From: Enterobacter sp. 10-1
GTDB lineage: Bacteria; Pseudomonadota; Gammaproteobacteria; Enterobacterales; Enterobacteriaceae
Reading direction: 5' to 3'
Assembly: GCA_002270295.1 (NCBI GenBank)
Contig: NISF01000002.1
Location: forward strand, 496,001 to 560,000
Length of the DNA stretch: 64,000 nucleotides
Below are positions 1-8,378 of the stretch, one piece after another. Numbering within the stretch: position 1 is the stretch's first letter; every line of letters begins with the position of its first letter. Under the pieces are notes generated by a model. That model had not been told where the DNA came from. It worked only from the letters and a program-made list of their open reading frames with translations, and did not search any database. The position numbers and the translations under genes were made by a program.

Positions 1-53
1 AAGCAACCTACCGCTGCGTTCGCTGCGGCGATCTGCTGGTCGCTGAAGAGTAA
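1..53 (+). CDS. sprT: SprT family protein, C-terminal end only
   Basis: Only the last 17 codons lie in the window. They read ATYRCVRCGDLLVAEE and end at TAA 51-53. The Cys-x-x-Cys-Gly tail matches the C-terminal zinc-ribbon end of SprT, and sprT precedes endA in enterobacteria. The function of SprT is poorly defined; it belongs to a metallopeptidase-like family. Identification rests on this short tail plus gene order. Confidence 0.7.
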   Translation, partial: ATYRCVRCGDLLVAEE

Positions 54-147
54 ATATCGGGTATAACTGGAAATTTTCTGATCTGACTGATTGCATCTGA
101 CAATCTCATTCGCTACGTTGCGGGCTCGTTTTGACACGGAGTTCACG

Positions 148-855
148 ATGTCCCGTACTCATATTTTTGCCGCAGCGTTTCTGACTGCGGCCTGTAGCGG
201 TCAGGCTATGGCCGAAGGAATCAATAGTTTTTCCCAGGCAAAAGCCGCCGGAGTGAAGGTTAACGCCGATGCCCCCGGTGACTTCTACTGCGGCTGCAAA
301 ATCGACTGGCAGGGTAAAAAAGGCGTTATCAACCTGCAATCCTGCGGCTATAAGGTGCGTAAAAACGAAAACCGCGCCAGCCGCGTCGAGTGGGAGCACG
401 TCGTTCCGGCGTGGCAGTTTGGCCACCAGCGCCAGTGCTGGCAGGACGGCGGGCGTAAAAATTGCGCCAAAGATCCGGTTTACCGCAGGATGGAAAGCGA
501 TATGCACAACCTGCAGCCGGCGGTCGGCGAGGTCAACGGCGACCGCGCTAACTATATGTACAGCCAGTGGAACGGCGGCGAAGGCCAGTACGGTCAGTGC
601 GCGATGAAGGTGGATTTTAAAGAGAAGGTTGCCGAGCCGCCGGTGCGCGCTCGCGGCGCAATTGCGCGGACCTACTTCTATATGCGCGATAGCTATCAGC
701 TCACGCTTTCCCGTCAGCAAACCCAGCTTTTTAGCGCCTGGAATAAGACCTACCCGGTAACCCGCTGGGAGTGCGAACGCGATGAGCGTATCGCTAAAGT
801 TCAGGGCAACCACAATCCTTACGTCCAGCAGGCTTGCCAGGCACAAAAGAGCTAA
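148..855 (+). CDS. endA: Endonuclease I, periplasmic
   Basis: Secreted nuclease that cleaves double-stranded DNA in the periplasm. The ATG at 148 gives 235 residues, the usual EndA length; an upstream in-frame ATG at 91 would add 19 residues ahead of a clear signal peptide and was not used. Residues 1 to about 22 are a Sec signal ending in GQAMA. The catalytic beta-beta-alpha-metal motif is WEHVVPAW at about 82-89, with the active His at about 84. The mature part has eight cysteines, as expected for a disulfide-rich periplasmic enzyme. It sits between sprT and rsmE, the standard order. Confidence 0.96.
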   Translation: MSRTHIFAAAFLTAACSGQAMAEGINSFSQAKAAGVKVNADAPGDFYCGCKIDWQGKKGVINLQSCGYKVRKNENRASRVEWEHVVPAWQFGHQRQCWQDGGRKNCAKDPVYRRMESDMHNLQPAVGEVNGDRANYMYSQWNGGEGQYGQCAMKVDFKEKVAEPPVRARGAIARTYFYMRDSYQLTLSRQQTQLFSAWNKTYPVTRWECERDERIAKVQGNHNPYVQQACQAQKS

Positions 856-881
856 CCTACACTAGCGGCAATTGTTAATTT

Positions 882-927
882 GCAGGTCCCGCTATTCTCC
901 CGCGACCGCGGGAAAGAGAGGACCTGC
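882..927 (+). other. Nested inverted repeat in the endA-rsmE gap
   Basis: GCAGGTCC (882-889) pairs with GGACCTGC (920-927). Inside lies a second stem, TCCCGC (898-903) with GCGGGA (908-913), closing a 4-base loop. There is no T-run, so it is not a classical terminator. It lies 21 bases before the rsmE start and would form a leader hairpin in a transcript reading into rsmE. Role unknown. Confidence 0.5.
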
Positions 928-948
928 GCGAAGAACGGAATATCAAGC

Positions 949-1680
949 ATGCGCACTCCCCGCATCCACCACCCTGAGCCGATTATCGTCGGTAGCCAGA
1001 TAGCCCTTTCCGACGACGCTGCGAACCACGTTGGCCGCGTATTGCGAATGGGTAAAGGCCAGGCCATTCAGCTTTTTGACGGTAGTAATCAGGTATTTGC
1101 AGCCACTATCGTCGACGCGGGCAAGAAAAACGTGACGGTTGAGATCGTCAGCGGCGAGAGGGACGATCGCGAATCGCCGCTGCATATTCACCTCGGTCAG
1201 GTGATGTCGCGCGGCGAAAAGATGGAATTCACCATCCAGAAATCGATCGAGCTTGGAGTAAGCCTCATTACGCCACTGTTTTCCGAGCGCTGCGGCGTTA
1301 AACTGGATGCCGAACGCTTGCAGAAGAAGATCCAGCAGTGGCAAAAAATCGCCATTGCCGCCTGCGAGCAGAGCGGCCGCAACGTGGTGCCAGAGATTCG
1401 CCCGGCCATGCAGCTGGAGGCCTGGTGTGCGGAGCAGGATGATAGCCTGAAGCTGAACCTGCACCCTCGCGCCAGCGCCAGCATTAACACGCTGCCGCTG
1501 CCGGTGGAGCGCATTCGTCTGCTGATTGGCCCTGAAGGGGGGCTGTCAGCGGAAGAGATCGCGATGACCGCTCGTTACCGGTTTACTGATATTCTGTTGG
1601 GACCGCGCGTTCTGCGTACAGAGACAACTGCGCTAACTGCCATTACCGCGCTACAGGTGCGTTTTGGCGACTTAGGTTGA
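949..1680 (+). CDS. rsmE: 16S rRNA m3U1498 methyltransferase RsmE
   Basis: SAM-dependent SPOUT-class enzyme that methylates N3 of U1498 in 16S rRNA. The start [11 protein letters not shown] at 949 gives 243 residues, equal to E. coli RsmE; 23 extra in-frame codons upstream run through the hairpin and look untranslated. The N-terminal half is the PUA-like RNA-binding part. The trefoil-knot SAM site includes [10 protein letters not shown] (about 190-200) and [15 protein letters not shown] near the C-terminus. gshB follows after 20 bases, so the two are probably cotranscribed. Confidence 0.96.
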   Translation: MRTPRIHHPEPIIVGSQIALSDDAANHVGRVLRMGKGQAIQLFDGSNQVFAATIVDAGKKNVTVEIVSGERDDRESPLHIHLGQVMSRGEKMEFTIQKSIELGVSLITPLFSERCGVKLDAERLQKKIQQWQKIAIAACEQSGRNVVPEIRPAMQLEAWCAEQDDSLKLNLHPRASASINTLPLPVERIRLLIGPEGGLSAEEIAMTARYRFTDILLGPRVLRTETTALTAITALQVRFGDLG

Positions 1681-1700
1681 AGCGTTAACGGAGAATAATA

Positions 1701-2648
1701 ATGATCAAGCTCGGCATCGTGATGGACCCCATCGCAACCATCAACATCAAGAAAGACACCAGCTTCGCCATGCTGCTGGAAGCCCAGCGTCGCGGCTACG
1801 AACTCCATTATATGGAGATGAACGACCTGTACTTAATCAACGGCGAGGCCCGCGCCCGTACGCGCACGCTGAGCGTAGAGCAGAACTACGACAAGTGGTA
1901 CGAGTTCAGCGGCGAGCAGGATCTGCCGCTGGCGGATCTCGACGTGATTCTGATGCGTAAGGACCCACCGTTCGATACCGAGTTCATTTACGCCACCTAT
2001 ATTCTGGAACGCGCTGAAGATAAGGGCACGCTTATCGTCAACAAGCCGCAGAGCCTGCGCGACTGTAACGAAAAGCTGTTTACCGCCTGGTTTGCCGACC
2101 TGACGCCGGAAACGCTGGTCACCCGTAACAAGGCGCAGCTGAAAGCCTTCTGGGAAAAGCACGGCGATATTATTCTCAAGCCGCTGGACGGCATGGGCGG
2201 TTCATCTATTTTCCGCGTGAAAGAGGGCGATCCTAACCTGCCGGTGATTGCGGAAACGCTGACCGATCTCGGCAGCCGCTACTGCATGGCGCAAAACTAT
2301 CTGCCGGCCATCAAGGACGGCGATAAGCGCGTGCTGGTTGTCGACGGCGAGCCGGTTCCCTGGTGCCTGGCGCGTATTCCGCAGGGCGGAGAGACGCGCG
2401 GTAACCTCGCCGCCGGTGGTCGCGGCGAAGCGCGCCCGCTGACCGAGAGCGATTGGGAGATTGCCCGCCGCGTCGGCCCTACGCTGAAGGCCAAGGGCCT
2501 GATTTTCGTCGGTCTGGATATCATCGGCGATCGCCTGACGGAAATTAACGTCACCAGCCCAACCTGCGTACGCGAGATTGAGGCCGCCTTCCCGATCTCC
2601 ATCACCGGCATGCTGATGGACGCCATTGAGAAGCGCATCGCTAAGTAA
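1701..2648 (+). CDS. gshB: Glutathione synthetase
   Basis: Cytosolic ATP-grasp enzyme joining gamma-glutamylcysteine to glycine, the last step of glutathione synthesis. It has 315 residues, as in E. coli. Visible family features are the N-terminal MIKLGIVMDPI, the glycine-rich ATP loop around LDGMGGSSIF (about 160-170) and the metal and glutathione site around EINVTSPTC (about 281-289). A good GGAG ribosome site precedes the ATG. Glutathione made here would feed Gss and YghU at the other end of the window. Confidence 0.97.
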   Translation: MIKLGIVMDPIATINIKKDTSFAMLLEAQRRGYELHYMEMNDLYLINGEARARTRTLSVEQNYDKWYEFSGEQDLPLADLDVILMRKDPPFDTEFIYATYILERAEDKGTLIVNKPQSLRDCNEKLFTAWFADLTPETLVTRNKAQLKAFWEKHGDIILKPLDGMGGSSIFRVKEGDPNLPVIAETLTDLGSRYCMAQNYLPAIKDGDKRVLVVDGEPVPWCLARIPQGGETRGNLAAGGRGEARPLTESDWEIARRVGPTLKAKGLIFVGLDIIGDRLTEINVTSPTCVREIEAAFPISITGMLMDAIEKRIAK

Positions 2649-2730
2649 GCCCGAGGCTCACGGATGAGCCAGTTGAAAACGCAGCGTCCTTATTGCATCC
2701 GGGACAAGCCAGCTTGCTTCAACGAAAGCT

Positions 2731-2765
2731 AAAGAGTAAAGGGGCCAACGCCCCTTTACTCTTTT
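2731..2765 (+). terminator. Rho-independent terminator after gshB
   Basis: AAAGAGTAAAGGGG (2731-2744) is perfectly complementary to CCCCTTTACTCTTT (2751-2764) across a 6-base loop, a 14-bp stem running straight into T-rich DNA. Its right arm merges with the first unit of the TTTTGCTC array. Confidence 0.75.
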
Positions 2766-2889
2766 GTTCTCTTGCTCTTTTGCTCTTTTGCTCTTTTGCT
2801 CTTTTGCTCTTTTGCTCTTTTGCTCTTTTGCTCTTTTGCTCTTTTGCTCTTTTGCTCTTTTGCTCTTTTGCTCTTTTGTTCTCTTGCTC
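2762..2889. repeat. 8-bp tandem repeat array (TTTTGCTC)
   Basis: Twelve perfect copies of TTTTGCTC run from 2778 to 2873. Each side is flanked by the same two variant units in the same order, TTTTGTTC then TCTTGCTC (2762-2777 and 2874-2889), giving 16 units in all. A further degenerate T/C-rich tail follows, including two copies of TTCGCTTTTTAC (2897 and 2919). The array is intergenic, between the gshB terminator and an ERIC element. Such short-unit arrays are prone to slippage, so copy number probably differs between strains. The open frames through it are only repeats of one octapeptide and are not genes. Confidence 0.92.
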
Positions 2890-2964
2890 CTTGCTCTTCG
2901 CTTTTTACCCTTTATCTTTCGCTTTTTACTCTTCGCCCTTTTCGAACCGATAATCGGCCAAACT

Positions 2965-3092
2965 GATTCAACGAAAGATTTCAGGTTACAGGAAGGCGGC
3001 GACGCAGCGAGCGCCCGGGAGCATAGTTTACTATGTGACCGGGGCGAGTGAGGAAGCCAACGCACCTGTAGCGTGAAAGATAAAGTTGAATC
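2965..3092. repeat. ERIC/IRU palindromic element
   Basis: About 128 bp, an imperfect palindrome bounded by GATTCAAC (2965) and GTTGAATC (to 3092). The core contains CCCGGGAGCATAGT facing ACTATGTGACCGGGG, followed by GAGGAAGCCAACGCACCTGT. That right part matches my recollection of the ERIC consensus (GCGAGGGAAGCCAACGCAC), and the length equals the classical 127 bp. It lies 66 bases before algH and would be in its 5' leader if transcription reads through. Confidence 0.75.
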
Positions 3093-3158
3093 GACAGAGC
3101 GGCACTTTGCCCGCATACTAGGTGCTGCTTTTTTGAACCAGGAACAGAACCTCTGACA

Positions 3159-3722
3159 ATGAATTTACAGCATCACTTTTTGATTGCCATGCCTGCTCTT
3201 CAGGACCCCATATTCCGCCGCTCCGTGGTTTATATCTGCGAGTACAACGATGATGGTGCCATGGGTATTATCGTCAACAAACCGCTGGAAAATCTGCAGA
3301 TTGACGGGATTCTGGAGAAGCTGAAAATTGTCGCTGAGCCGCGCAATCCCGATATTCGCCTCGATAAGCCGGTCATGCTTGGCGGCCCGCTGGCGGAAGA
3401 TCGCGGCTTTATTCTGCACTCGCCGCCCTCTGATTTCTCTTCCAGTATCCGTATTTCCGACAATACCGTGATCACCACGTCGCGGGACGTGCTGGAAACC
3501 CTCGGAACCGATAAACAGCCGAGCAACGTACTGGTCGCGCTGGGCTACGCCTCCTGGGAGAAGGGACAACTGGAGCAGGAGCTGCTTGATAACGCCTGGC
3601 TCACCGCCCCGGCCGATCAGAATATTTTGTTTAAAACGCCGATAGCCGATCGCTGGCGCGAAGCGGCAAAGCTGATTGGGATCGATATTGTGACGATGCC
3701 CGGCGTTGCGGGGCACGCATAA
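3159..3722 (+). CDS. yqgE: UPF0301/AlgH family protein YqgE
   Basis: 187 residues, the full family length. It starts [19 protein letters not shown], with the conserved family blocks [20 protein letters not shown] and [13 protein letters not shown]. Biochemical function is unknown; the AlgH name comes from an alginate regulator in Pseudomonas. The stop overlaps the ruvX start by one base (TAATG), so the two are translationally coupled, as elsewhere in enterobacteria. Confidence 0.93.
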   Translation: MNLQHHFLIAMPALQDPIFRRSVVYICEYNDDGAMGIIVNKPLENLQIDGILEKLKIVAEPRNPDIRLDKPVMLGGPLAEDRGFILHSPPSDFSSSIRISDNTVITTSRDVLETLGTDKQPSNVLVALGYASWEKGQLEQELLDNAWLTAPADQNILFKTPIADRWREAAKLIGIDIVTMPGVAGHA

Positions 3723-4138
3723 TGAGCGGAACCTTACTGGGCTTTGATTTTGGCACCAAAAGCATCGGCGTCGCGATAGGGCAACGCATTACCGGCACCG
3801 CCCGCCCTCTTCCTGCGCTCAAAGCGCAGGATGGGAAACCGGACTGGAACGTTATCGAAAAGCTGCTGAAAGAGTGGCAGCCGGAAGCCGTTATCGTCGG
3901 CCTGCCGCTGAATATGGACGGCACCGAGCAGCCGCTAACCGCGCGCGCGCGCAACTTCGCCAATAAAATTCACGGCCGCTTTGGGGTACAGATTACCCTG
4001 CACGATGAGCGTCTGAGTACGGTGGAAGCCCGCGCCGGGCTTTTCGAGCACGGCGGATTCCGCGCCCTGAATAAAGGCAGCATCGACTCGGCCTCGGCGG
4101 TGGTTATTCTGGAAAGCTACTTCGAGCAGGGTTTTTAA
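3722..4138 (+). CDS. ruvX: RuvX/YqgF RNase H-fold nuclease
   Basis: 138-residue RNase H-like protein, a putative Holliday-junction resolvase that is also linked to 16S rRNA 5'-end maturation. The first acidic strand is [16 protein letters not shown] (about 5-20), the second catalytic block is [11 protein letters not shown] (about 58-68) and the third is DERLST (about 99-104). Full length, coupled to yqgE by a one-base overlap. Confidence 0.95.
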   Translation: MSGTLLGFDFGTKSIGVAIGQRITGTARPLPALKAQDGKPDWNVIEKLLKEWQPEAVIVGLPLNMDGTEQPLTARARNFANKIHGRFGVQITLHDERLSTVEARAGLFEHGGFRALNKGSIDSASAVVILESYFEQGF

Positions 4139-4144
4139 GCCCGT

Positions 4145-4178
4145 CGATGATGGCGCCGCCGAACCGGCGCCATCATCG
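4145..4178. terminator. Strong hairpin between convergent ruvX and the LuxR gene
   Basis: CGATGATGGCGCCG (4145-4158) pairs perfectly with CGGCGCCATCATCG (4165-4178) over the loop CCGAAC. It has no T-run on either side. It sits 6 bases after the ruvX stop and 7 bases past the end of the convergent regulator gene, so it could end transcription from both sides. Confidence 0.6.
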
Positions 4179-4185
4179 CTATGAC

Positions 4186-4839
4186 CTAGTGACGGAGATG
4201 CTCGTTAGCCCAGCTCACCGCCTGGGTACGATTCTTCACGCTCAGCTTGCGAAAGACGTTATACAGATGAGTGCGCACCGTATTCTCACTAATGAACAGC
4301 GCACGAGCAATATCCATATTCGTCGCACCGCAGCGCAGCTCGTTTAAGATTTCACATTCACGTTCCGTCAGCGGAGAGTTTTCCGCCGGTACCGATGCAT
4401 GATTCGCAGCGTACATCGCCGGGTGCATAACGCTCAATTCAGCCGTCTGTTGGCCGTTCAGCACGGCCTTAACGCCCTCAATTAAACGCGATTCATCATC
4501 GTCATGGCGGAAGACTCCGTAGAGCGCGGGCCACTGCGCCATCTCATAGAGTTCATACTTTTGTGCGCTGTTGATAATCAGCAGGCGCGGGTTCTCTACC
4601 TGCGATCGAATAATATCTCGCCACACTCCGTTCAGCTTTTTATTCGACACGGCAATATCAAATAATATTACGGAGCCTTTCGCTAAGCGCTGCATCAGAG
4701 GCTTATTGATATTATGCAGGGTCACCGCAATCGATAGCTTTTCCGCCAGTCTGTTGACAAAAAACTTACTCTGAATCGAGGGATGAGTAATAAAGACAAT
4801 CTGCCGAGAATAATTTGAATTACCTGATAAATTAATCAC
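4186..4839 (-). CDS. CsgD-like LuxR-type transcriptional regulator
   Basis: 217 residues starting with GTG at 4839, with GGAGAG seven bases upstream. The N-terminal 130 residues are a degenerate receiver-like domain with HNINKPLMQRLAKGSVILFD. The C-terminal LuxR helix-turn-helix (about 150-212) contains LTERECEILNELRCGATNMD and ALFISENTVRTHLYNVF, and ends KNRTQAVSWANEHLRH, very close to my recollection of E. coli CsgD, the curli/cellulose regulator. E. coli has no gene here, so this is an insertion between ruvX and yggR. It resembles CsgD in both halves, but no curli genes are in view. Its target is unknown. Confidence 0.8.
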   Translation of the reverse strand: MINLSGNSNYSRQIVFITHPSIQSKFFVNRLAEKLSIAVTLHNINKPLMQRLAKGSVILFDIAVSNKKLNGVWRDIIRSQVENPRLLIINSAQKYELYEMAQWPALYGVFRHDDDESRLIEGVKAVLNGQQTAELSVMHPAMYAANHASVPAENSPLTERECEILNELRCGATNMDIARALFISENTVRTHLYNVFRKLSVKNRTQAVSWANEHLRH

Positions 4840-5185
4840 TTAAAACTCTCCTTAGCAAGCATCCACCATCATGGTGGTTAAATGAATTAAAAACAAAAAA
4901 TCACATATCCATTAATAAACTGAAATAATCTTACATAATAAAAAAATATTTTATGGGAATCATCCTATGCCCATAAACAGCATAAGTCGAATTCATTAAA
5001 AGTGTCAAAAGATAATCTAAATTTTTTCCCATTTCTGCGAGGATAATGTCTAAATCAATTCCCGCCGCTCATTATTCTGCATCAATCATTTACGTTCATC
5101 TATATTTATAATCAATATCAAAGAACATTAATAAAACATTACGATAACAACAAACTGGCATGACGACTGAATATTAAACCTCCGG
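4840..5185. other. AT-rich gap upstream of the CsgD-like gene
   Basis: A 346-bp stretch, markedly AT-rich compared with both neighbours. It holds the palindrome CCACCATCATGGTGG (4863-4877), which lies in the leader of the LuxR gene. The rest shows no ORF or recognisable site. The composition fits a horizontally acquired or H-NS-silenced regulatory region, which is an inference. Confidence 0.6.
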
Positions 5186-6166
5186 CTACAGGCGGCCTGA
5201 TGACACACGCTGTTGAAAACTTTGCGTAAAAGTCTGCATCCCGCTCTGCTGTCCGGTCTGCATCACTCCGGGTAATTGATGGGTTTTACCTTCGCGGATC
5301 AAATTTGCCACCGCCGGTGTATTTACCAAAAGCTCGAATAGCGCAACTCTCCCGCCAGATATATCCGGCAATAATTTTTGTGCCAGTACGGCGCATAAAC
5401 TTCCCGCCAACTGGCCGCGAACCTGATCTTTTTCCTGAGCAGGAAAAACGTCAACCAGGCGCTCAACCGCCTGCGCGGCCCCGCGGGTATGCAGCGTGGC
5501 CATCACCAGGTGCCCGGTCTCCGCCGCCGTCAGCGCCAGGCGGATGGTCTCGCTGTCGCGCAGCTCGCCCAGCAAAATGACGTCCGGGTCCTGGCGCAGC
5601 GCCACCCGCAGCGCCGCAGCAAACGACGGGGCGTGGCGGCCAATTTCGCGCTGCTGGACCAGGCATCGTTCGCTGTCATGGACAAACTCCACCGGGTCCT
5701 CAAGGGTCAGGATATGGCCATCGAGGCGCTGATTGAGATAGCCAACCATCGCCGCGAGGGTGGTCGATTTACCGCTGCCGGTAGCGCCGGTCACGAGGAT
5801 CAGCCCGCTCTCTTCATTGAGCAGCTCGGTTAGCGCGGCGGGGACGCACAGCGCATCAAGCCGCGGGCAGGCTTCCGGCAGCAGGCGCAGCGCCAGCGAC
5901 AGCCCGCGCGTGTGGGCGAATGCGCTGGCGCGAAGGCGCGGCCCGCCGGGTAGCGCCAGCGCAAAATCAACCTGTCCGCCGGCCTGCCACTGGGCCTGCT
6001 GTTCATCATTGAGCCACTGCGCGAGTATTTTGCCGATCTCCGGCGACGTAAAGGGTGCGGGCTCCAGCCTCCCCTGGCGACGCCAGCGCGGCGCCGAGGC
6101 ATTGCACAGGTGTAGATCGGAGACGTTATGCTTTACACTAAGGGCCACTATTTCTTCCAGCTCCAT
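5186..6166 (-). CDS. yggR: PilT-like type II/IV secretion ATPase YggR
   Basis: 326-residue GspE/PilT-family hexameric ATPase. Walker A is GATGSGKST (about 127-135). The Asp box and Walker B region is LRQDPDVILLGELRD (about 189-203), and the His box is ETGHLVMATLHTRGA. It lacks the N-terminal extension of PilB-type assembly ATPases, so it is PilT-like. No other pilus genes are adjacent. It is divergent from yggS, as in E. coli, where the physiological role is not established. Confidence 0.9.
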   Translation of the reverse strand: MELEEIVALSVKHNVSDLHLCNASAPRWRRQGRLEPAPFTSPEIGKILAQWLNDEQQAQWQAGGQVDFALALPGGPRLRASAFAHTRGLSLALRLLPEACPRLDALCVPAALTELLNEESGLILVTGATGSGKSTTLAAMVGYLNQRLDGHILTLEDPVEFVHDSERCLVQQREIGRHAPSFAAALRVALRQDPDVILLGELRDSETIRLALTAAETGHLVMATLHTRGAAQAVERLVDVFPAQEKDQVRGQLAGSLCAVLAQKLLPDISGGRVALFELLVNTPAVANLIREGKTHQLPGVMQTGQQSGMQTFTQSFQQRVSSGRL

Positions 6167-6182
6167 AACTCATCCTCGGAAT

Positions 6183-6887
6183 ATGAACGATATTGCGCAT
6201 AACCTGGCACAGGTCCGGGACAAAATCTCAGGCGCTGCCGCTCGCTGCGGCCGCTCGCCAGAAGAAGTTACGCTGCTTGCAGTCAGTAAAACCAAACCTG
6301 CGAGCGCGGTTGAAGAAGCGGTGGCTGCCGGTCAGAGGGCGTTCGGTGAAAACTACGTGCAGGAAGGGGTGGAAAAAATTCGCCACTTTCAGGATGCCGG
6401 GGTTCGCCATCTACAGTGGCACTTTATTGGCCCGCTGCAGTCCAACAAAAGTCGTCTGGTGGCGGAACATTTCGACTGGTGCCACACCGTCGACCGGCTG
6501 AAGATCGCCGCCCGGCTTAGCGAGCAGCGTCCGGCGCATTTGCCGCCGCTTAACGTGTTGATTCAAATTAATATCAGCGACGAGCAAAGCAAATCAGGGA
6601 TCCCGCCTGAGGAGCTGGATGCATTGGCGGCAGAGATAGACGCCCTGCCGAATCTGCAGCTGCGCGGATTAATGGCCATCCCGGCCCCAGAGTCAGAGTA
6701 TGTAAGGCAGTTTGCCGTCGCCCAACAAATGGCGGTAGCATTTGCGCGACTTAAGGCGCACTACCCTGCGGTCGATACGCTGTCTCTGGGAATGTCGGAT
6801 GATATGGAAGCCGCTATCGCGGCGGGAAGCACTATGGTGCGCATCGGTACCGCAATCTTCGGTGCGCGCGACTACAGCAAAAATTAA
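6183..6887 (+). CDS. yggS: PLP homeostasis protein YggS
   Basis: 234-residue, single-domain, PLP-binding alanine-racemase-fold protein (YggS/PROSC family). It controls free pyridoxal phosphate and has no known catalytic reaction. The PLP lysine is in LLAVSKTKP, at about residue 36; FGENYVQE and the GLMAIPAP and SLGMSDDM phosphate-site blocks are present. The ATG at 6183 gives the E. coli length. An in-frame extension upstream overlaps yggR and was rejected. First gene of yggS-yggT-yggU-rdgB-hemW. Confidence 0.95.
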   Translation: MNDIAHNLAQVRDKISGAAARCGRSPEEVTLLAVSKTKPASAVEEAVAAGQRAFGENYVQEGVEKIRHFQDAGVRHLQWHFIGPLQSNKSRLVAEHFDWCHTVDRLKIAARLSEQRPAHLPPLNVLIQINISDEQSKSGIPPEELDALAAEIDALPNLQLRGLMAIPAPESEYVRQFAVAQQMAVAFARLKAHYPAVDTLSLGMSDDMEAAIAAGSTMVRIGTAIFGARDYSKN

Positions 6888-6904
6888 GGAATCTGAGGAA
6901 CGCC

Positions 6905-7471
6905 ATGAAGACGTTGACTTTCCTGCTTTCAACGGTCATTGAACTCTACACCATGATCATGTTGTTACGCGTCTGGATGCAGTGGGCTCGCTGCGACTTT
7001 TACAACCCCTTCTCGCAGTTTGTGGTGAAGGCAACCCAGCCTGTCGTTGGGCCGCTGCGCCGCATTATCCCGGCCCTGGGGCCGCTCGACAGCGCCTCGA
7101 TGCTGCTGGCCTTTATTCTCTGCGTCATCAAAGCCATCGTGCTGTTTATGGTGGTCACCTTCCAGCCGATCATCTGGATTTCCGCGCTGCTGATCCTGAT
7201 TAAGACTATCGGCCTGCTGATTTTCTGGGTGCTGCTGCTGATGGCGATTATGAGCTGGGTGAGCCAGGGCCGCAGCCCGGTTGAATACGTGCTGATGCAG
7301 CTCGCCGACCCGCTGCTGCGCCCTATTCGCAAGCTGCTGCCGTCAATGGGCGGGATCGACTTCTCGCCGATGGTGCTGGTTCTGCTGCTGTACGTGATTA
7401 ACATGGGCATTTCCGAACTGCTTCAGGCAACCGGTAACGTTCTGCTTCCGGGGCTGTGGATGGCGCTATGA
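6905..7471 (+). CDS. yggT: YggT family integral membrane protein
   Basis: 188 residues with two tandem YGGT repeats. Each repeat has hydrophobic helices flanking a [15 protein letters not shown] or [15 protein letters not shown] motif (about 47-57 and 135-145). Four or more membrane segments are visible. Function is not firmly known; the family has been linked to osmotic tolerance and division-site biology. The stop overlaps the yggU start (ATGA), so the genes are coupled. Confidence 0.93.
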   Translation: MKTLTFLLSTVIELYTMIMLLRVWMQWARCDFYNPFSQFVVKATQPVVGPLRRIIPALGPLDSASMLLAFILCVIKAIVLFMVVTFQPIIWISALLILIKTIGLLIFWVLLLMAIMSWVSQGRSPVEYVLMQLADPLLRPIRKLLPSMGGIDFSPMVLVLLLYVINMGISELLQATGNVLLPGLWMAL

Positions 7472-7758
7472 GTGCCGTCGAAGCCTGCGCCGACGGGCTG
7501 GTCTTGCGGCTGTATATTCAGCCCAAGGCCAGCCGTGATAGCATCGTTGGTTTACATGGCGACGAGCTCAAAGTCGCCATTACCGCCCCGCCCGTTGATG
7601 GTCAGGCAAATGCCCATCTGATTAAGTTCCTCGCCAAACAGTTTCGCGTCGCGAAAAGCCAGGTGCTTCTTGAAAAAGGCGAACTGGGCCGTCATAAGCA
7701 GATAAAAATCATTAACCCGCAACAGATCCCGACTCAGGTCGCGGCGCTGACAGAATAA
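7468..7758 (+). CDS. yggU: UPF0235/DUF167 protein YggU
   Basis: 96 residues from the ATG at 7468, which overlaps the yggT stop; an ATG 12 bases upstream is possible but less consistent with the family. The conserved block [20 protein letters not shown] and the [11 protein letters not shown] segment identify DUF167. Small cytosolic protein of unknown function. Confidence 0.93.
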   Translation: MSAVEACADGLVLRLYIQPKASRDSIVGLHGDELKVAITAPPVDGQANAHLIKFLAKQFRVAKSQVLLEKGELGRHKQIKIINPQQIPTQVAALTE

Positions 7759-7784
7759 GAGCCTGGCTCTAAACAGGATTAATC

Positions 7785-8378
7785 ATGCAAAAAGTTGTTC
7801 TCGCCACCGGCAATGCCGGAAAGGTCCGCGAGCTGGCCTCGCTGCTGGAAGATTTTGGTCTGGATATCGTTGCTCAAACCGAGCTGGGAGTAGACAACGC
7901 CGAAGAAACCGGCCTGACGTTTATCGAAAACGCCATTCTGAAAGCCCGCCATGCCGCACAAATTACCGGCCTGCCGGCGATTGCCGATGACTCCGGCCTG
8001 GCGGTAGATGCGCTAGGCGGCGCGCCGGGGATCTACTCCGCGCGCTACTCCGGCGAAGATGCCAGCGACCAGCAGAACCTGGAAAAGCTGCTCGTCGCCC
8101 TGCGCGACGTCCCTGACGATAAGCGTCAGGCGCAGTTCCACTGCGTGCTGGTCTACCTGCGTCATGCCGCAGATCCAACGCCGATTGTTTGTCACGGCAG
8201 CTGGCCCGGCGTGATTGCCCGCAGCGCGGCAGGCAGCGGCGGCTTTGGCTACGATCCTATTTTCTTTGTTCCGTCTGAGGGTAAAACCGCGGCGGAGCTG
8301 AGTCGTGAAGAAAAAAGCGCGATATCCCACCGCGGGCGCGCGCTGAAACTGTTACTGGAAGCATTACGTAATGGCTAA
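7785..8378 (+). CDS. rdgB: XTP/dITP pyrophosphatase RdgB
   Basis: 197-residue Ham1-family enzyme that hydrolyses dITP and XTP to monophosphates, keeping deaminated purines out of DNA. The substrate and metal motifs are [11 protein letters not shown] at the N-terminus, [20 protein letters not shown] (about 67-86) and [11 protein letters not shown] (about 150-160). The 3' end overlaps hemW by eight bases. Confidence 0.96.
   Translation: MQKVVLATGNAGKVRELASLLEDFGLDIVAQTELGVDNAEETGLTFIENAILKARHAAQITGLPAIADDSGLAVDALGGAPGIYSARYSGEDASDQQNLEKLLVALRDVPDDKRQAQFHCVLVYLRHAADPTPIVCHGSWPGVIARSAAGSGGFGYDPIFFVPSEGKTAAELSREEKSAISHRGRALKLLLEALRNG

Noticed and set aside
2693..3116. Open frames on both strands through the TTTTGCTC array
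   Set aside because: They are pure translations of an 8-bp repeat (an octapeptide repeated), have no ribosome site and exist in every frame.
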